DNA of 64,000 bases from WTFY01 sp026713925 (GCA_963662355.1 OY759361.1:558001-622000), one strand, 5' to 3'. Counted from the stretch's first letter, positions 52,085 through 61,466 are shown. Notes: generated by a model not told the origin, from the sequence alone. Numbers and translations: made by a program.

Positions 52085-53986
52085 ATGAAGCTTACTTCTA
52101 TTCTGATTATCTTGCTGTTTGCTTTCACGCTGGTGGCGTGTGGTGGTGGCGGTGGCAGCAGTCGCACACCAGATCCGATGCCTGATCCTGAAATGCCGGT
52201 GGAACCCACCCCTGAAGAACAAGCAGCTGCGGATGAGGCGACGATGGCTGCAAATGATGCAGCAACTGCTGCAAATGCAGCCGCAATGGCAGCTATGGAT
52301 GCCGTAAATGCTGCTACTTTAGCTGACACGATGGCCGCAAGTGATGCCGCACAAGCTGCAACGGATGCCGCACAAGCTGCAACGGATGCCGCAGCAGCAG
52401 TCATGGCTGGTGACATGGCAACTTTAGATGCAGCCAATGCAGCCGCAATGGCAGCTGATGACGCCGCTACAGCCGCTACTATGGCTGCTTCTGATCTGAT
52501 AACCGCAGAGGAAGATGCCGTTGCCGAAGCTGAAGCAGAAACTGCACGTATGGCTGCTGAACAAGCCCGCATTATGGGCCTGACTGCAGCAATTGCTGAT
52601 CCTGATGGAGATGGGAAAATCGCTGGAGATGATGAAAGTGACGATTTAACGCATAGACGCCCAGGAGTTGATCCTAGCTTTGAGGCAGGCGGTGTCACTA
52701 AAGTTACAGAAGGTACTTCCGTAGATCAGTTGGATAGTAATAACCCACGCATTAACAATGCAAACGAGTTTCAGCCGATATCTCAATCGCGTGCTGAATT
52801 AATGCACTATGAAGTGAGTGTGCACCAACGTACTACAACAAAAGGTGCTATAGACACACTAACTGTGTATACCAATGTAGAAGATGCAGGTGGAGAGGCA
52901 TATAACGAATATTTTAATGAGGATGACTTTGGCGGCAGTGCTGCTGGTGATGGTATAGAAGAAGTTGGTACTGATGGTGGGGTAACAACTGATGAAAAAA
53001 GAACTACTTATAACACCATTACATTTGCCAGCGACGAAATAGGAGAAGTTTCAAAATACATGTCTGGAAGTAAAATTCCAACGGCTGCGGACCGTAGATT
53101 TGAAATAGAGTCAACAGACACTACTTTATCATTTAACGGGCAGTTTTATGGAGTACCAGGAAAATATACGTGTCCAAGTGGTTGCGTATTTTTTACTGAT
53201 GAAGATGGTCAACTATCTTTAACCGCTGCTAGTGACGATGTCACATTTCGCCCAACTGCTACTAACAACGATACTGAAGACGAACATGTTGTAGCTGGAA
53301 TAAATCCAGATCCGGATTACATTTCATTTGGATACTGGATGCGAGAAACCACTACTGGAGGTGAGAAAAAGTATGGTGTTAAAGCGTTCTCCGGCGGCAG
53401 CATGGCTTATGGTGGCACAGCAGCAACAATAAGCAGCAGGATTGGTGAATTAGATGGGAGTGCTACTTACGATGGTTCTGCCACTGGCATGTATACCAGA
53501 AAAGAACTCGAAATTGAGGATGGACGCGCTGTTGTTGGTACACCTGTAGCAGCTGGTCAGTTTTCTGCTGATGTCAGCTTAACGGCTCATTTTGGTAGTA
53601 CAGCTGCAGGCACAGACCCCATAAATGGCTCTGATAAAATTTCAGTTTCTGAGGCATTTTCAATTAGTGGCACAGTAGATAACTTCCAAGATGCATCAGG
53701 TGACAGCATTGACAGAAGTTGGGCTGTTAATTTAGGTCAAGCCAAGTTTGATGCTACTAACGATGACACAGTTAATTACCTCAATACTTTTGGTGGTACT
53801 ACTGGAAGCGGTGCACTTCAAGGGCAATGGACAGGTGGTATTTATGGCCCATCTTATGCAACTGATGATACCACGACTGAAAATATTGATGAAACTACAC
53901 AAGGTTATCCAACCGGCGTAGCAGGTGAGTTCACCGGCCACTTTACCAATGGTCATGTAATCGGAGCCTTTGGAGCCACACAGTAA
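52085..53986 (+). CDS. Surface-type lipoprotein: Ala-rich stalk plus TbpB-like barrel, paralogue
   Basis: 633 residues. The start at 52085 is chosen over one 108 bases upstream because AGGGAG precedes it and a clean lipoprotein signal follows (lipobox LVAC, Cys19, then Gly5). Residues about 44-170 are an Ala-rich heptad helix (ATMAANDAATAANAAAMAAM) sharing blocks with the 45408 protein (PEEQAAAD, NAATLA, TMAASDAA, LDAANAAAMAA). Then come a middle domain with a Cys pair (GKYTCPSGCVFF), YISFGYWMRETT, and a barrel: GSATYDGSATGMYTR, GQFSADVSLTAHFG, ISGTVDNFQD, WTGGIYGP, GVAGEFTGHFTNGHVIGAFGA. A likely client of the Slam-like protein. Codon use is AT-richer than that of 45408. Confidence 0.75.
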   Translation: MKLTSILIILLFAFTLVACGGGGGSSRTPDPMPDPEMPVEPTPEEQAAADEATMAANDAATAANAAAMAAMDAVNAATLADTMAASDAAQAATDAAQAATDAAAAVMAGDMATLDAANAAAMAADDAATAATMAASDLITAEEDAVAEAEAETARMAAEQARIMGLTAAIADPDGDGKIAGDDESDDLTHRRPGVDPSFEAGGVTKVTEGTSVDQLDSNNPRINNANEFQPISQSRAELMHYEVSVHQRTTTKGAIDTLTVYTNVEDAGGEAYNEYFNEDDFGGSAAGDGIEEVGTDGGVTTDEKRTTYNTITFASDEIGEVSKYMSGSKIPTAADRRFEIESTDTTLSFNGQFYGVPGKYTCPSGCVFFTDEDGQLSLTAASDDVTFRPTATNNDTEDEHVVAGINPDPDYISFGYWMRETTTGGEKKYGVKAFSGGSMAYGGTAATISSRIGELDGSATYDGSATGMYTRKELEIEDGRAVVGTPVAAGQFSADVSLTAHFGSTAAGTDPINGSDKISVSEAFSISGTVDNFQDASGDSIDRSWAVNLGQAKFDATNDDTVNYLNTFGGTTGSGALQGQWTGGIYGPSYATDDTTTENIDETTQGYPTGVAGEFTGHFTNGHVIGAFGATQ

Positions 53987-54001
53987 GGGATAAAAGAACA
54001 C

Positions 54002-54031
54002 CGGCCCGGTTCGTGTGATTACTCCGGGCCG
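54002..54031 (+). terminator. Possible terminator hairpin after the 52085 gene
   Basis: CGGCCCGG and CCGGGCCG arms with a 14-base loop, 16 bases after the stop. No T run follows, so termination is uncertain. A second dyad (GCCGTACCAG/CTGGTACGGC) lies at 54069-54102. Confidence 0.4.
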
Positions 54032-54203
54032 TTGTCTCCAAGAGGAAGTAGACATCCTTTTGGCTCCCGCCGTACCAGTGGTCCTAACGCTGCTGGTACG
54101 GCACCTTTCAGAGTTGTGTGGGCCGTGTCCTACACTTGGTGAGTTGGCTACTATTCAAGTATCCAACAGGTCGGCAACCCGCACAGCACCCATTAGTCTT
54201 TTA

Positions 54204-54350
54204 CTATCCAGTTATCTCCCTGTCAATCCAGGAAGCTTCCAGTCCCGGAGTTTTCATAAGGAGTCTCTTGTCGGCATGCTTGTGACGTTCCTTGCCACCG
54301 ATGCCGGTTTCATCGACTTCTACCTGACCACCAAACAAGGTGTTTCCACT
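54204..54350 (-). pseudogene. IS1595-family transposase relic
   Basis: Minus strand reads NTLFGGQVEVDETGIGGKER then HKHADKRLL, and a stop soon after. VEVDETxxGGKERxKHxxKRL is the first catalytic-Asp region of IS1595-type (DDE) transposases. Only about 45 codons remain. It sits between the last lipoprotein gene and the methyltransferase and may mark the edge of the accessory block. Confidence 0.7.
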
Positions 54351-54367
54351 TTGCCAGCTTTCGGACA

Positions 54368-54949
54368 TCAGCGATTTTGCGCCACCAGCCAGGCTGTATC
54401 CCTCGTTCCCCGGCCGGTATGACCCACACAGCCCAGTTCCTGGTACGCCAGCACGTGCAGCGAAGCAAACAGTTCCAGCAACTCGTTCGGCCCGAGGCGA
54501 TATGCCGGGTTGCGGGGACCCTCGTCGGTGACCTTCTCATGGATAAAGGTCTGGTAGAACAGGATGCCTCCCGCGCGCAAAGCAGAAATGATCACATCAC
54601 AAATATCCCGTTCCAGGTAATAACTGACACAGATTACATCGAAGGTGTTGGCCTGCGGAGGCTGTTCCTGCACATCGCGGGTACATGCCCTGATTGCAAG
54701 GCCTTTTACCTTGGCCTCATGATCAAGTCCGGCAACGGCCTCCTCCGAGAGATCCCAGGCCTGTACCTCCAGTCCCTTGCGTGCCAGAAAGAGCGCATTG
54801 CCGCCCCGCCCACAGGCCAGGTCCAGGGCCGTGCCCTCGGCCGGCAGCAGATACTCGTATTCGGTCAGCACCCCGGCGGGTGCCGGGCTGTGCGCCGGGG
54901 CATCCGCATACCTGCGGTTCCATTTCCCACGGGCGCGCTCATCCACCAC
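54368..54949 (-). CDS. SAM-dependent methyltransferase (TehB-like, class I)
   Basis: 193 residues. ARGKWNRRYADAP at the N-terminus, motif I ALDLACGRGGNALFLARKG, VQAWDLSEEAV (strand 2 acidic), FDVICVSYYLERD and LRAGGILFYQTF. Opening and motif I are typical of the small TehB/thiopurine-like methyltransferases. The substrate is unknown; some relatives methylate tellurite or thiols. It follows trkH by 9 bases on the same strand and is likely its last operon member. Confidence 0.82.
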   Translation of the reverse strand: MVDERARGKWNRRYADAPAHSPAPAGVLTEYEYLLPAEGTALDLACGRGGNALFLARKGLEVQAWDLSEEAVAGLDHEAKVKGLAIRACTRDVQEQPPQANTFDVICVSYYLERDICDVIISALRAGGILFYQTFIHEKVTDEGPRNPAYRLGPNELLELFASLHVLAYQELGCVGHTGRGTRDTAWLVAQNR

Positions 54950-54958
54950 GACCGGTCC

Positions 54959-56410
54959 CTATTTTCGCCAGAATGCCGGGGTGAGCACCACCAGCAGGGT
55001 GAAGATTTCCAGGCGGCCCAGCAGCATGCCGAGACACAGGATCCATTTGCTGAGGTTATTGATGCCGGTGTAATTGACCCCGACTTCGCCCAGGCCCGGC
55101 CCCAGGTTGTTCAGGGTGGCCGTCACGGCGGAGAAGGCCGTGATCTCGTCCAGGCCGGTCGCCATCAGCAGCAACAGCATGAACACGAAGACAGCGATGT
55201 ATGCGGAGAAGAATCCCCACACCGCCTCGATCACCTGGCTGTCCACGGGCTTGGAGCCGATTTTCACGGCAATGCGTGCGCTCGGATGGATCAGGCGCAG
55301 CATTTCCCTCAGGCCCTGCTTGACCAGCAGCAGCACGCGGATCACCTTGATGCCGCCACCGGTCGAGCCCGCACAGCCCCCGATGAAGCTCGCAAGCACC
55401 AGCAGCCACGGCAAAAAGCCCGGCCAGAGATGGAACTGTGAAGTGGTGAACCCGGTAGTGGTGCCGATCGAGACCGCATGGAATATGGCCTTGCCAAAGG
55501 CCTGGTCCCAGGCCGGATACACCTCGCTGACGCGCAGCACGATGACCGCGATCACGGTAATCGCAAGCAGTACCAGGACATAGGTCCTGAACTCCGCATC
55601 GTGCAGGTAGTGGCGCAGGCTCTGCGACTTCAGCGCCAGGAAATGCAGGCCAAAGTTGGCCCCTGCCAGCAGCATGAACAGGATCGAGATCGCCTCGATC
55701 GGCGCGCTTTGAAAATGGCCGATGCTCGCATCGTGCGTGGAAAACCCGCCGATGGCCACCGTGGAAAAACTGTGCGAGATCGCATCGAAGACATTCATAC
55801 CGGCCAGCCAGTAGCTGAACGCACAGACCACGGTCAGCGACAGGTAGATGAACCACAGCGCCTTGGCCGTCTCCTTGATGCGCGGGGTCAGGCGGGCATC
55901 CTTGACCGGCCCCGGGGTCTCGGCCCGGTACAGCTGCATGCCGCCGATGCCCAGCATCGGCAGGATCGCAACCGCCAGCACGATGAGTCCCATGCCTCCC
56001 AGCCACTGCAGGGTCTGGCGGTAGAACAGGATGGATTTCGGCAGGGTATCCAGGTGGGTGATGACGGTGGCACCGGTGGTGGTCAACCCGGAGATGGACT
56101 CGAACACCGCGTCGGTGATGCCGAGCGTGAGCTGCGGGGAGAACAGCAGGGGCAACGCACCGAACGTGCCCAGTACCGTCCAGAACAGGACCACGATCAA
56201 GAAGCCGTCCCGAAGATGCAGGTCGCCGTGGGACTTGCGCACCGGGTACCACAGGGCCAGCGCGCACACCATGGTAACCAGGGCGGACACCACGAACGGC
56301 ACGATCGTCTCGCCCGGATAGATCATGGTCACCGCAACCGGAGGCAGCATGGTCAGGCTGAACCCTCCCAGCAGGATACCCAGAATTCTCTGTACGACCT
56401 GTCGTTGCAT
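54959..56410 (-). CDS. trkH: Trk-type potassium uptake channel subunit
   Basis: 483 residues, the same length as E. coli TrkH. Multiple membrane segments with the four K+-selectivity-loop repeats, including SGLTTTGATVI, ATVAIGGFSTHDAS and TTTGFTTSQFHLWP, and GGCAGSTGGGIKVIRVLLL. The C-terminal LTPAFWR is typical. It imports K+ with the cytoplasmic TrkA ring, encoded about 40 bases upstream on the same strand. Confidence 0.95.
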   Translation of the reverse strand: MQRQVVQRILGILLGGFSLTMLPPVAVTMIYPGETIVPFVVSALVTMVCALALWYPVRKSHGDLHLRDGFLIVVLFWTVLGTFGALPLLFSPQLTLGITDAVFESISGLTTTGATVITHLDTLPKSILFYRQTLQWLGGMGLIVLAVAILPMLGIGGMQLYRAETPGPVKDARLTPRIKETAKALWFIYLSLTVVCAFSYWLAGMNVFDAISHSFSTVAIGGFSTHDASIGHFQSAPIEAISILFMLLAGANFGLHFLALKSQSLRHYLHDAEFRTYVLVLLAITVIAVIVLRVSEVYPAWDQAFGKAIFHAVSIGTTTGFTTSQFHLWPGFLPWLLVLASFIGGCAGSTGGGIKVIRVLLLVKQGLREMLRLIHPSARIAVKIGSKPVDSQVIEAVWGFFSAYIAVFVFMLLLLMATGLDEITAFSAVTATLNNLGPGLGEVGVNYTGINNLSKWILCLGMLLGRLEIFTLLVVLTPAFWRK

Positions 56411-56450
56411 GCGTCTTTATGTGTCCCGGGAACGTGGTGTGCAGACCGGC

Positions 56451-57818
56451 CTAGATGAACGTGGCGCTCACCTGGAAAAGCTTTTCCGCTTCCTTGACAC
56501 CGCTCTTGTCGGCCAGGAACACGATGACGTGATCCTCCGACTCGATGACTACGTCCTCATCGGCCAGGATCATCTCGCCTGCCCGTGAAACCGCACCGAT
56601 AATCGCCCCTTTCGGCAGGACAATGTCCCCGATCCTGCGCCCGACCACCTTCGAGGTCTTGCGGTCCCCGTGGGCAATGGCCTCGATGGCCTCCGCCGCA
56701 CCCCGGCGCAGCGCGTGCACGGCCACCACGTCTCCCTTGCGTACATGGGCCAGCAGCGTGCCCAGCGTGATCTGGTGTGGCGAGACCGCGATGTCAATGA
56801 TGCGGTTTTCCACCAGGTCCACGTAACTGGGCCGGTTGATCAGCGACATCACCTTGGTGGCCCCCAGGCGCTTGGCCAGCATGGCAGACAGGATGTTGGC
56901 CGCATCATCATTGGTGAGCGAGCAAAAGACGTCCGCATCCTGGACGTTCTCTTCGCGCAGCATGTCCTCATCGGCCGCATCGCCGTGCAGCACGATGGCC
57001 TTGTCCAGCGACTCGGACAGGAACTTCGCGCGTTCCGGGTTGTGCTCGATGATCTTGATCTGGTACCGGTTCTGCAGGGATTTCGCCAGGTGAAACCCGA
57101 TGTTGCCACCGCCTGCCAGCACCACCCGCTTGTACGGCCTTTGCATCCTGTGCAACTGCGCGGTCAGGGCCATGGCGTTCTCGGACGAGGCCAGGAAAAA
57201 CACCTCGTCGCCTTCCTGGATCACGGTCTCGTCGTCGGCATCGATGGGGGTATCATTGCGGTACACGGCCAGCACCTTGGCCACGGTCTCCGGCGCCAGC
57301 TCCCAGATTTCGTGCAGCTTCCTGCCTTTCAGGGTCTTGCCCGCACGCATCACCAGCAGCGTGATCTGCCCGTTGACAAAGTCCAGCACCTGCAGGGAAT
57401 TGGGGTGCCGGATCAGTCTTTGTATGGATTGAGAAATCAGGTATTCGGGACTGATCAGCACGTCCACCGGCAGGGCTTCCTGCACAAACAGGCTGTTGTA
57501 CCCGAAGTACTCGACGGCGCGGACCCGCGCAATCTTGGTGGGCGTATGGAACAGGGTGTAGGCGACCTGGCAGGCAACCATGTTGGTCTCGTCGCTGTCA
57601 GTCAGCGCGATGACCATGTCGGCATCGCGGGCCCCGGCCCTTTCGAGCACGGTGGGGTGCGAGGCCTCCCCGGCGACGGTGCGCAGGTCGGCCCGGCCCT
57701 GAACGTCCCGCAGGATCTGCGCGTCGGTATCCACCAGGGTGATGTCGTGCGCCTCGTTCGCCAGGCTCATCGCCAGCGAGGAGCCAACCTGGCCGGCTCC
57801 CAGAATGATTATTTTCAT
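56451..57818 (-). CDS. trkA: Trk system regulatory subunit TrkA
   Basis: 455 residues with two RCK_N/RCK_C halves: MKIIILGAGQVGSSLAMSLA (NAD-binding GxGxxG) and VVLAGGGNIGFHLAKSL near residue 230. C-terminal halves contain QEGDEVFFLASSE and ESEDHVIVFLADK. It binds NAD(H)/nucleotides and gates TrkH. Cytoplasmic. It precedes trkH and follows ntrX. Confidence 0.96.
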   Translation of the reverse strand: MKIIILGAGQVGSSLAMSLANEAHDITLVDTDAQILRDVQGRADLRTVAGEASHPTVLERAGARDADMVIALTDSDETNMVACQVAYTLFHTPTKIARVRAVEYFGYNSLFVQEALPVDVLISPEYLISQSIQRLIRHPNSLQVLDFVNGQITLLVMRAGKTLKGRKLHEIWELAPETVAKVLAVYRNDTPIDADDETVIQEGDEVFFLASSENAMALTAQLHRMQRPYKRVVLAGGGNIGFHLAKSLQNRYQIKIIEHNPERAKFLSESLDKAIVLHGDAADEDMLREENVQDADVFCSLTNDDAANILSAMLAKRLGATKVMSLINRPSYVDLVENRIIDIAVSPHQITLGTLLAHVRKGDVVAVHALRRGAAEAIEAIAHGDRKTSKVVGRRIGDIVLPKGAIIGAVSRAGEMILADEDVVIESEDHVIVFLADKSGVKEAEKLFQVSATFI

Positions 57819-57906
57819 AGCAATGCCTCAGCTATCCGGATTCCAGGACAGGTGGTTTGCAGGCGGGCAGCATAGGGGAAGTACCTCTGCCGGGCAAGGT
57901 TTTTTC

Positions 57907-59265
57907 TCAGGGTTCCTTGGGGGTAATCCCCAGGGCACGCAGTTTGCGGTACAGGTGGGTGCGCTCCAGGCCGACGCGCCTGGACAGCTTGCTGATATTG
58001 CCCTCCACCTGCTTGAGCTGGTACAGCAGGTAATCCCGCTCGAACGACTCGCGCGCCTCGCGCATCGGCAGCTGGTACAGCTTCTGGCGCCAGGTCGCTT
58101 CAGGCCCCGCCTGCGGGGCACTCTCGTCCAGGGCCAGCTCAACCTCCTTGACGGAAATTTCATCCGAGGTACTCAGGATGAGCAGCCTTTGAACGAGGTT
58201 TCCTAGCTCCCGGACGTTGCCAGGCCAGTCGTAGTGCAGCAGCAGGTTCTGGGCGGCAATCGAGAACCGCCGATAGGGATAGTTCTCCTGTGAGCAGTAG
58301 AAATCGGTGAAGTGTTGGAGCAGCTCGGAGACGTCCGTGAGGTGCTCGCGCAGCGCGGGGATGTGGATCGGCACGGCATTGAGCTGGAAATACAGGGTGT
58401 TGTCGAACCGCCCGGCCTGGACCTCGGCCTGCAGGTTGTGCGAGGTGGCAGCCATGATGCGCACGTCCAGGTCCTGCAGGACATTGCCGCCGATCCGGCT
58501 GAACTGCCCGCGCTCGAACAGGCGGGACAAGATCTTCTGGTCCTGCACGGGAATGTTGTCCACGTCATCCACCAGCACCGTGCCGCCCCGGCACACCTCC
58601 AGGGTCCCGGGAGTTACGGCCGCACCGTCCTCGGTCCCGAACAGCTCCCAGGCAAGCCCCCGGTCACTGAAATCATCCTCGCTCACGACGATGAACTCGC
58701 GGTCCTGACGTGTGCTGAGGTCATGCACGTAGCGGGCAAAGGTCTTCTTGCCAGCCCCGGACTGCCCGGTGATCAGGACCATGTTGTCATGCTGGGCCAG
58801 CTTCTTAGCCTGCTCGCGCAAGGTGCGCATCTGCACGCTCATGCCGACCGGCTCCTCGATCATGAAGCGGGTCCGGGTGCGGTCCGTTTTCTCGGATGAG
58901 GCTTCCAGGGCATGCCTGACGCTTGCCAGCAGCTTGGCCGTGGTCAGGGGTTTTTCGATGAAGCCGTAGGCACCCAGGCGGGTGGCCTCGACCGCAGTCT
59001 CCACGGTCCCGTGTCCGGACATCATCACCACGGGGCAGTCAATCCCGTTGTTGCCCTGCCAGTCTTTCAGCAGGCTGATGCCGTCCTCTCCCGGCATCCA
59101 GATATCGAGCAGCACCAGGTCGGGAGGCAGCGTATTGGCGTGCTGGCGGGCCGCTGCCGTGTCTTCGGCCACCCTGACCGCATACCCTTCATCGACCAGG
59201 ATTTCCTGTACCAGATTGCGGATGTCGGGCTCATCGTCGACGATCAGGATGTTTTCCCGGCTCAT
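57907..59265 (-). CDS. ntrX: NtrX-like response regulator, AAA+ type lacking GAFTGA
   Basis: About 452 residues from MSRENILIVDDEPDIRNLVQ; the longer frame above overlaps ntrY. Receiver domain with phospho-acceptor Asp in LVLLDIWMPGEDG, then an AAA+ domain with Walker A GQSGAGKK and LVDDVDNIP in place of Walker B LDEIG. The GAFTGA loop that contacts sigma-54 is missing: ELFGTEDGAAVTPGTLEV occupies that place. The C-terminal Fis-type HTH is LSRRVGLERTHLYRKLRALG. It likely regulates nitrogen, redox or envelope genes with NtrY, but not as a classical sigma-54 activator. Its ATG overlaps the ntrY stop (ATGA). Confidence 0.88.
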   Translation of the reverse strand: MSRENILIVDDEPDIRNLVQEILVDEGYAVRVAEDTAAARQHANTLPPDLVLLDIWMPGEDGISLLKDWQGNNGIDCPVVMMSGHGTVETAVEATRLGAYGFIEKPLTTAKLLASVRHALEASSEKTDRTRTRFMIEEPVGMSVQMRTLREQAKKLAQHDNMVLITGQSGAGKKTFARYVHDLSTRQDREFIVVSEDDFSDRGLAWELFGTEDGAAVTPGTLEVCRGGTVLVDDVDNIPVQDQKILSRLFERGQFSRIGGNVLQDLDVRIMAATSHNLQAEVQAGRFDNTLYFQLNAVPIHIPALREHLTDVSELLQHFTDFYCSQENYPYRRFSIAAQNLLLHYDWPGNVRELGNLVQRLLILSTSDEISVKEVELALDESAPQAGPEATWRQKLYQLPMREARESFERDYLLYQLKQVEGNISKLSRRVGLERTHLYRKLRALGITPKEP

Positions 59266-61466
59266 GCGTGCACCTCCGCGGGCGCACCGGAATCCCCGGT
59301 GCCGCACATCGGCAGGCGCATCCGGATGCGTGCCCCGCGCCCGGGTACATTCTCGGCGCGGATCGCACCGCCATGTTCCTCGATGATTTTCTTCACTATA
59401 GCAAGCCCCAGCCCGTTACCCTTGACCTTGGTCGTGACGTACGGTTCGAACAGCCGTGGCAGGATTTCGCCCGGTATGCCCGGCCCGTCATCCACCACGA
59501 TCAGGCTGGCGAACGACACCCCCCTGACTTCAAAACACTGTGAAATGACTTCAATCCTCGCTTCCCTTGTCTGCTTCTCATGGATCGCCTCCAGCGCATT
59601 CGTGAGCAGGTTGTGCAGCACCTGGCGCAAGCGGGTGCTGTCACCCTTGATCAGCGGCGTGCGCACGTCCAGCGTAGCCTCAATTCTAACGTGATCGGCG
59701 TTCACCCGGTACAGTTCGATCACCTCCGCAACCAGTGCATTGAGGTCCAGGGGCACCGCCTCGACCCGCAGCACCCGGGCGTAGTCCGCAAAGTCGTTCA
59801 CCATCGTCTTCATCGACTCCACCTGCTGGACGATCGTGGCCGTAGCCCGGTCGAGCACGTCGGCCTTGTGTTTGCCCAGGTCGGGCAGGATCTTGCTGCG
59901 CAGCATTTCCGCCGAGAGCTGGATGGGTGTCAGCGGGTTCTTGATCTCGTGCGCCAGGCGCCGGGCCACTTCGCCCCAGGCCGAATCGCGTTGTGCCCGG
60001 ATCAGTTCGGTGACATCCTCGAACACCAGGATATGTCCGCCTGCCTGCCCGGCATCCCCCGACAGGGTCACGCCCCGGCACATCAGGATCTCCCCCTCAT
60101 CCGCAAGCTTGATGTCCGTTTGCCAGTGTTGCGCACCGCCCCGTATCAGCGGCTCGACCTGCTCGAAAAAGCTCCTCAGGTTCTCGTTCCCCATGGACAG
60201 CTGCCTGATGTCCTGTCCGATGAACCGGTTGAGGCTCGCATTCAGGATCAGGGAGGCAGTCGGGTTGGCGGTCTTGATCACCTGGTCCGCATCCAGGCTG
60301 ATCACGCCGGACGACAGGTTTTCCAAGATGGTCTGCAGGTACAGGCGCTGGCTGTCGATCAGCTGCTGGCTGGACTTGGCCTTGTCGCGTGCCAGGGACA
60401 GGTGCTCGGTCATCTGGTTGAAGGAGGCCACCAGCATCCCCAGGTCATCCTGCTGCTCGACGGGAAGCTTCTTGTGGTACTGACCGGCTGCGACCGCCTG
60501 GGTACCCTGTGCAAGGTCCTTGATCGGTGCTGCCAGCCTGCGTGCCGAATAAAAGGCTGCCCAGACCGCGAACAGCACTCCCAGCAGCAGCACCAGTGTC
60601 AGGAGCAGGTTGAAGTTGCGCTTCAAAGGCGTGCGCAGGTAGCGCAGCTGATTGTATTTTCCAAACCCCTCCTGCACGTTCAGGGCGAGGTTGCTGATGC
60701 GATCGGAAATCGGATACAGCACCTGCACCATGCGGGGGCCGGACCCGAGCGGGTCCGCGCGCACCGGGAACACCAGGCGGATGTGCATGCCCGCATCCCG
60801 CACCGGATCGAGCCCCACGTAGGTCTCGCCCTGGCTGACCAGGTTCATGATCGCCTCGCCGGGCAGGCGGGGCACGACCGCCGTCCCCACTTCACCCCCC
60901 GAGGCGATGATCTGGCTGTTCCGGTCAAACAGCACCATTTCAGCCACGTCGCTGCGGCGCATCAGGTCGTTGATCACCAGCGGCGCATCCAGGGACGTGG
61001 TCTCGGCCAGTTCGTCGACCATGGGTTCGGTCTGCTGTCTCAGCTTGCGCATGTGCAGCTCGAGCGAGGACCGGCTGAGGTCGACCGAGTCCTGCAGGAC
61101 CTGCTCCATGTCCACGTCAAACCAGCTGTCCACACCCTCCTGCAGCAGCCAGATTGAAAACGAGTACACGATACCGACCGGCATCACCGCCAGCAGGACA
61201 AACATCAGCAGCATGCGCAGGGTCAGCCTGGAGCCCGGCTTTTGCCGGACGACCTGCAGGATCAGGCGCACGACATTGAACCCGATCAGGAGCAGGAATA
61301 CCGCCAGCAGAAACAGGTTGAACGGCAGCAGCCACTGATGCAGCTGATCAAAGATCGTCTCGTTGCGCGTGGCATCGGCAATCAGGTACAGCGAACCCAT
61401 CAGCGGGACCAGCAGCACCACGATGGGCCAGAACCGCACCGGAAACAGCCTGTCTAGAGCGGCCAT
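59262..61466 (-). CDS. ntrY: NtrY-like membrane histidine kinase
   Basis: About 734 residues from MAALDRLFPVRFWPIV. Two or three N-terminal membrane helices, a periplasmic sensor part, another helix near residue 290, HAMP (AAPIKDLAQGTQAVAAG), PAS region, HisKA with the phospho-His in RRLAHEIKNPLTPIQLSAEM, and HATPase motifs VDDGPGIPGE and GNGLGLAIVKKI. It autophosphorylates and passes phosphate to NtrX, encoded directly after with a 4-base overlap. The start overlaps the DUF4390 gene by 13 bases. Confidence 0.93.
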   Translation of the reverse strand: MAALDRLFPVRFWPIVVLLVPLMGSLYLIADATRNETIFDQLHQWLLPFNLFLLAVFLLLIGFNVVRLILQVVRQKPGSRLTLRMLLMFVLLAVMPVGIVYSFSIWLLQEGVDSWFDVDMEQVLQDSVDLSRSSLELHMRKLRQQTEPMVDELAETTSLDAPLVINDLMRRSDVAEMVLFDRNSQIIASGGEVGTAVVPRLPGEAIMNLVSQGETYVGLDPVRDAGMHIRLVFPVRADPLGSGPRMVQVLYPISDRISNLALNVQEGFGKYNQLRYLRTPLKRNFNLLLTLVLLLGVLFAVWAAFYSARRLAAPIKDLAQGTQAVAAGQYHKKLPVEQQDDLGMLVASFNQMTEHLSLARDKAKSSQQLIDSQRLYLQTILENLSSGVISLDADQVIKTANPTASLILNASLNRFIGQDIRQLSMGNENLRSFFEQVEPLIRGGAQHWQTDIKLADEGEILMCRGVTLSGDAGQAGGHILVFEDVTELIRAQRDSAWGEVARRLAHEIKNPLTPIQLSAEMLRSKILPDLGKHKADVLDRATATIVQQVESMKTMVNDFADYARVLRVEAVPLDLNALVAEVIELYRVNADHVRIEATLDVRTPLIKGDSTRLRQVLHNLLTNALEAIHEKQTREARIEVISQCFEVRGVSFASLIVVDDGPGIPGEILPRLFEPYVTTKVKGNGLGLAIVKKIIEEHGGAIRAENVPGRGARIRMRLPMCGTGDSGAPAEVHA

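Noticed and set aside
59580..61157. Long plus-strand frame opposite ntrY
   Set aside because: Antisense of a clear histidine kinase in GC-rich DNA; no motif of its own.
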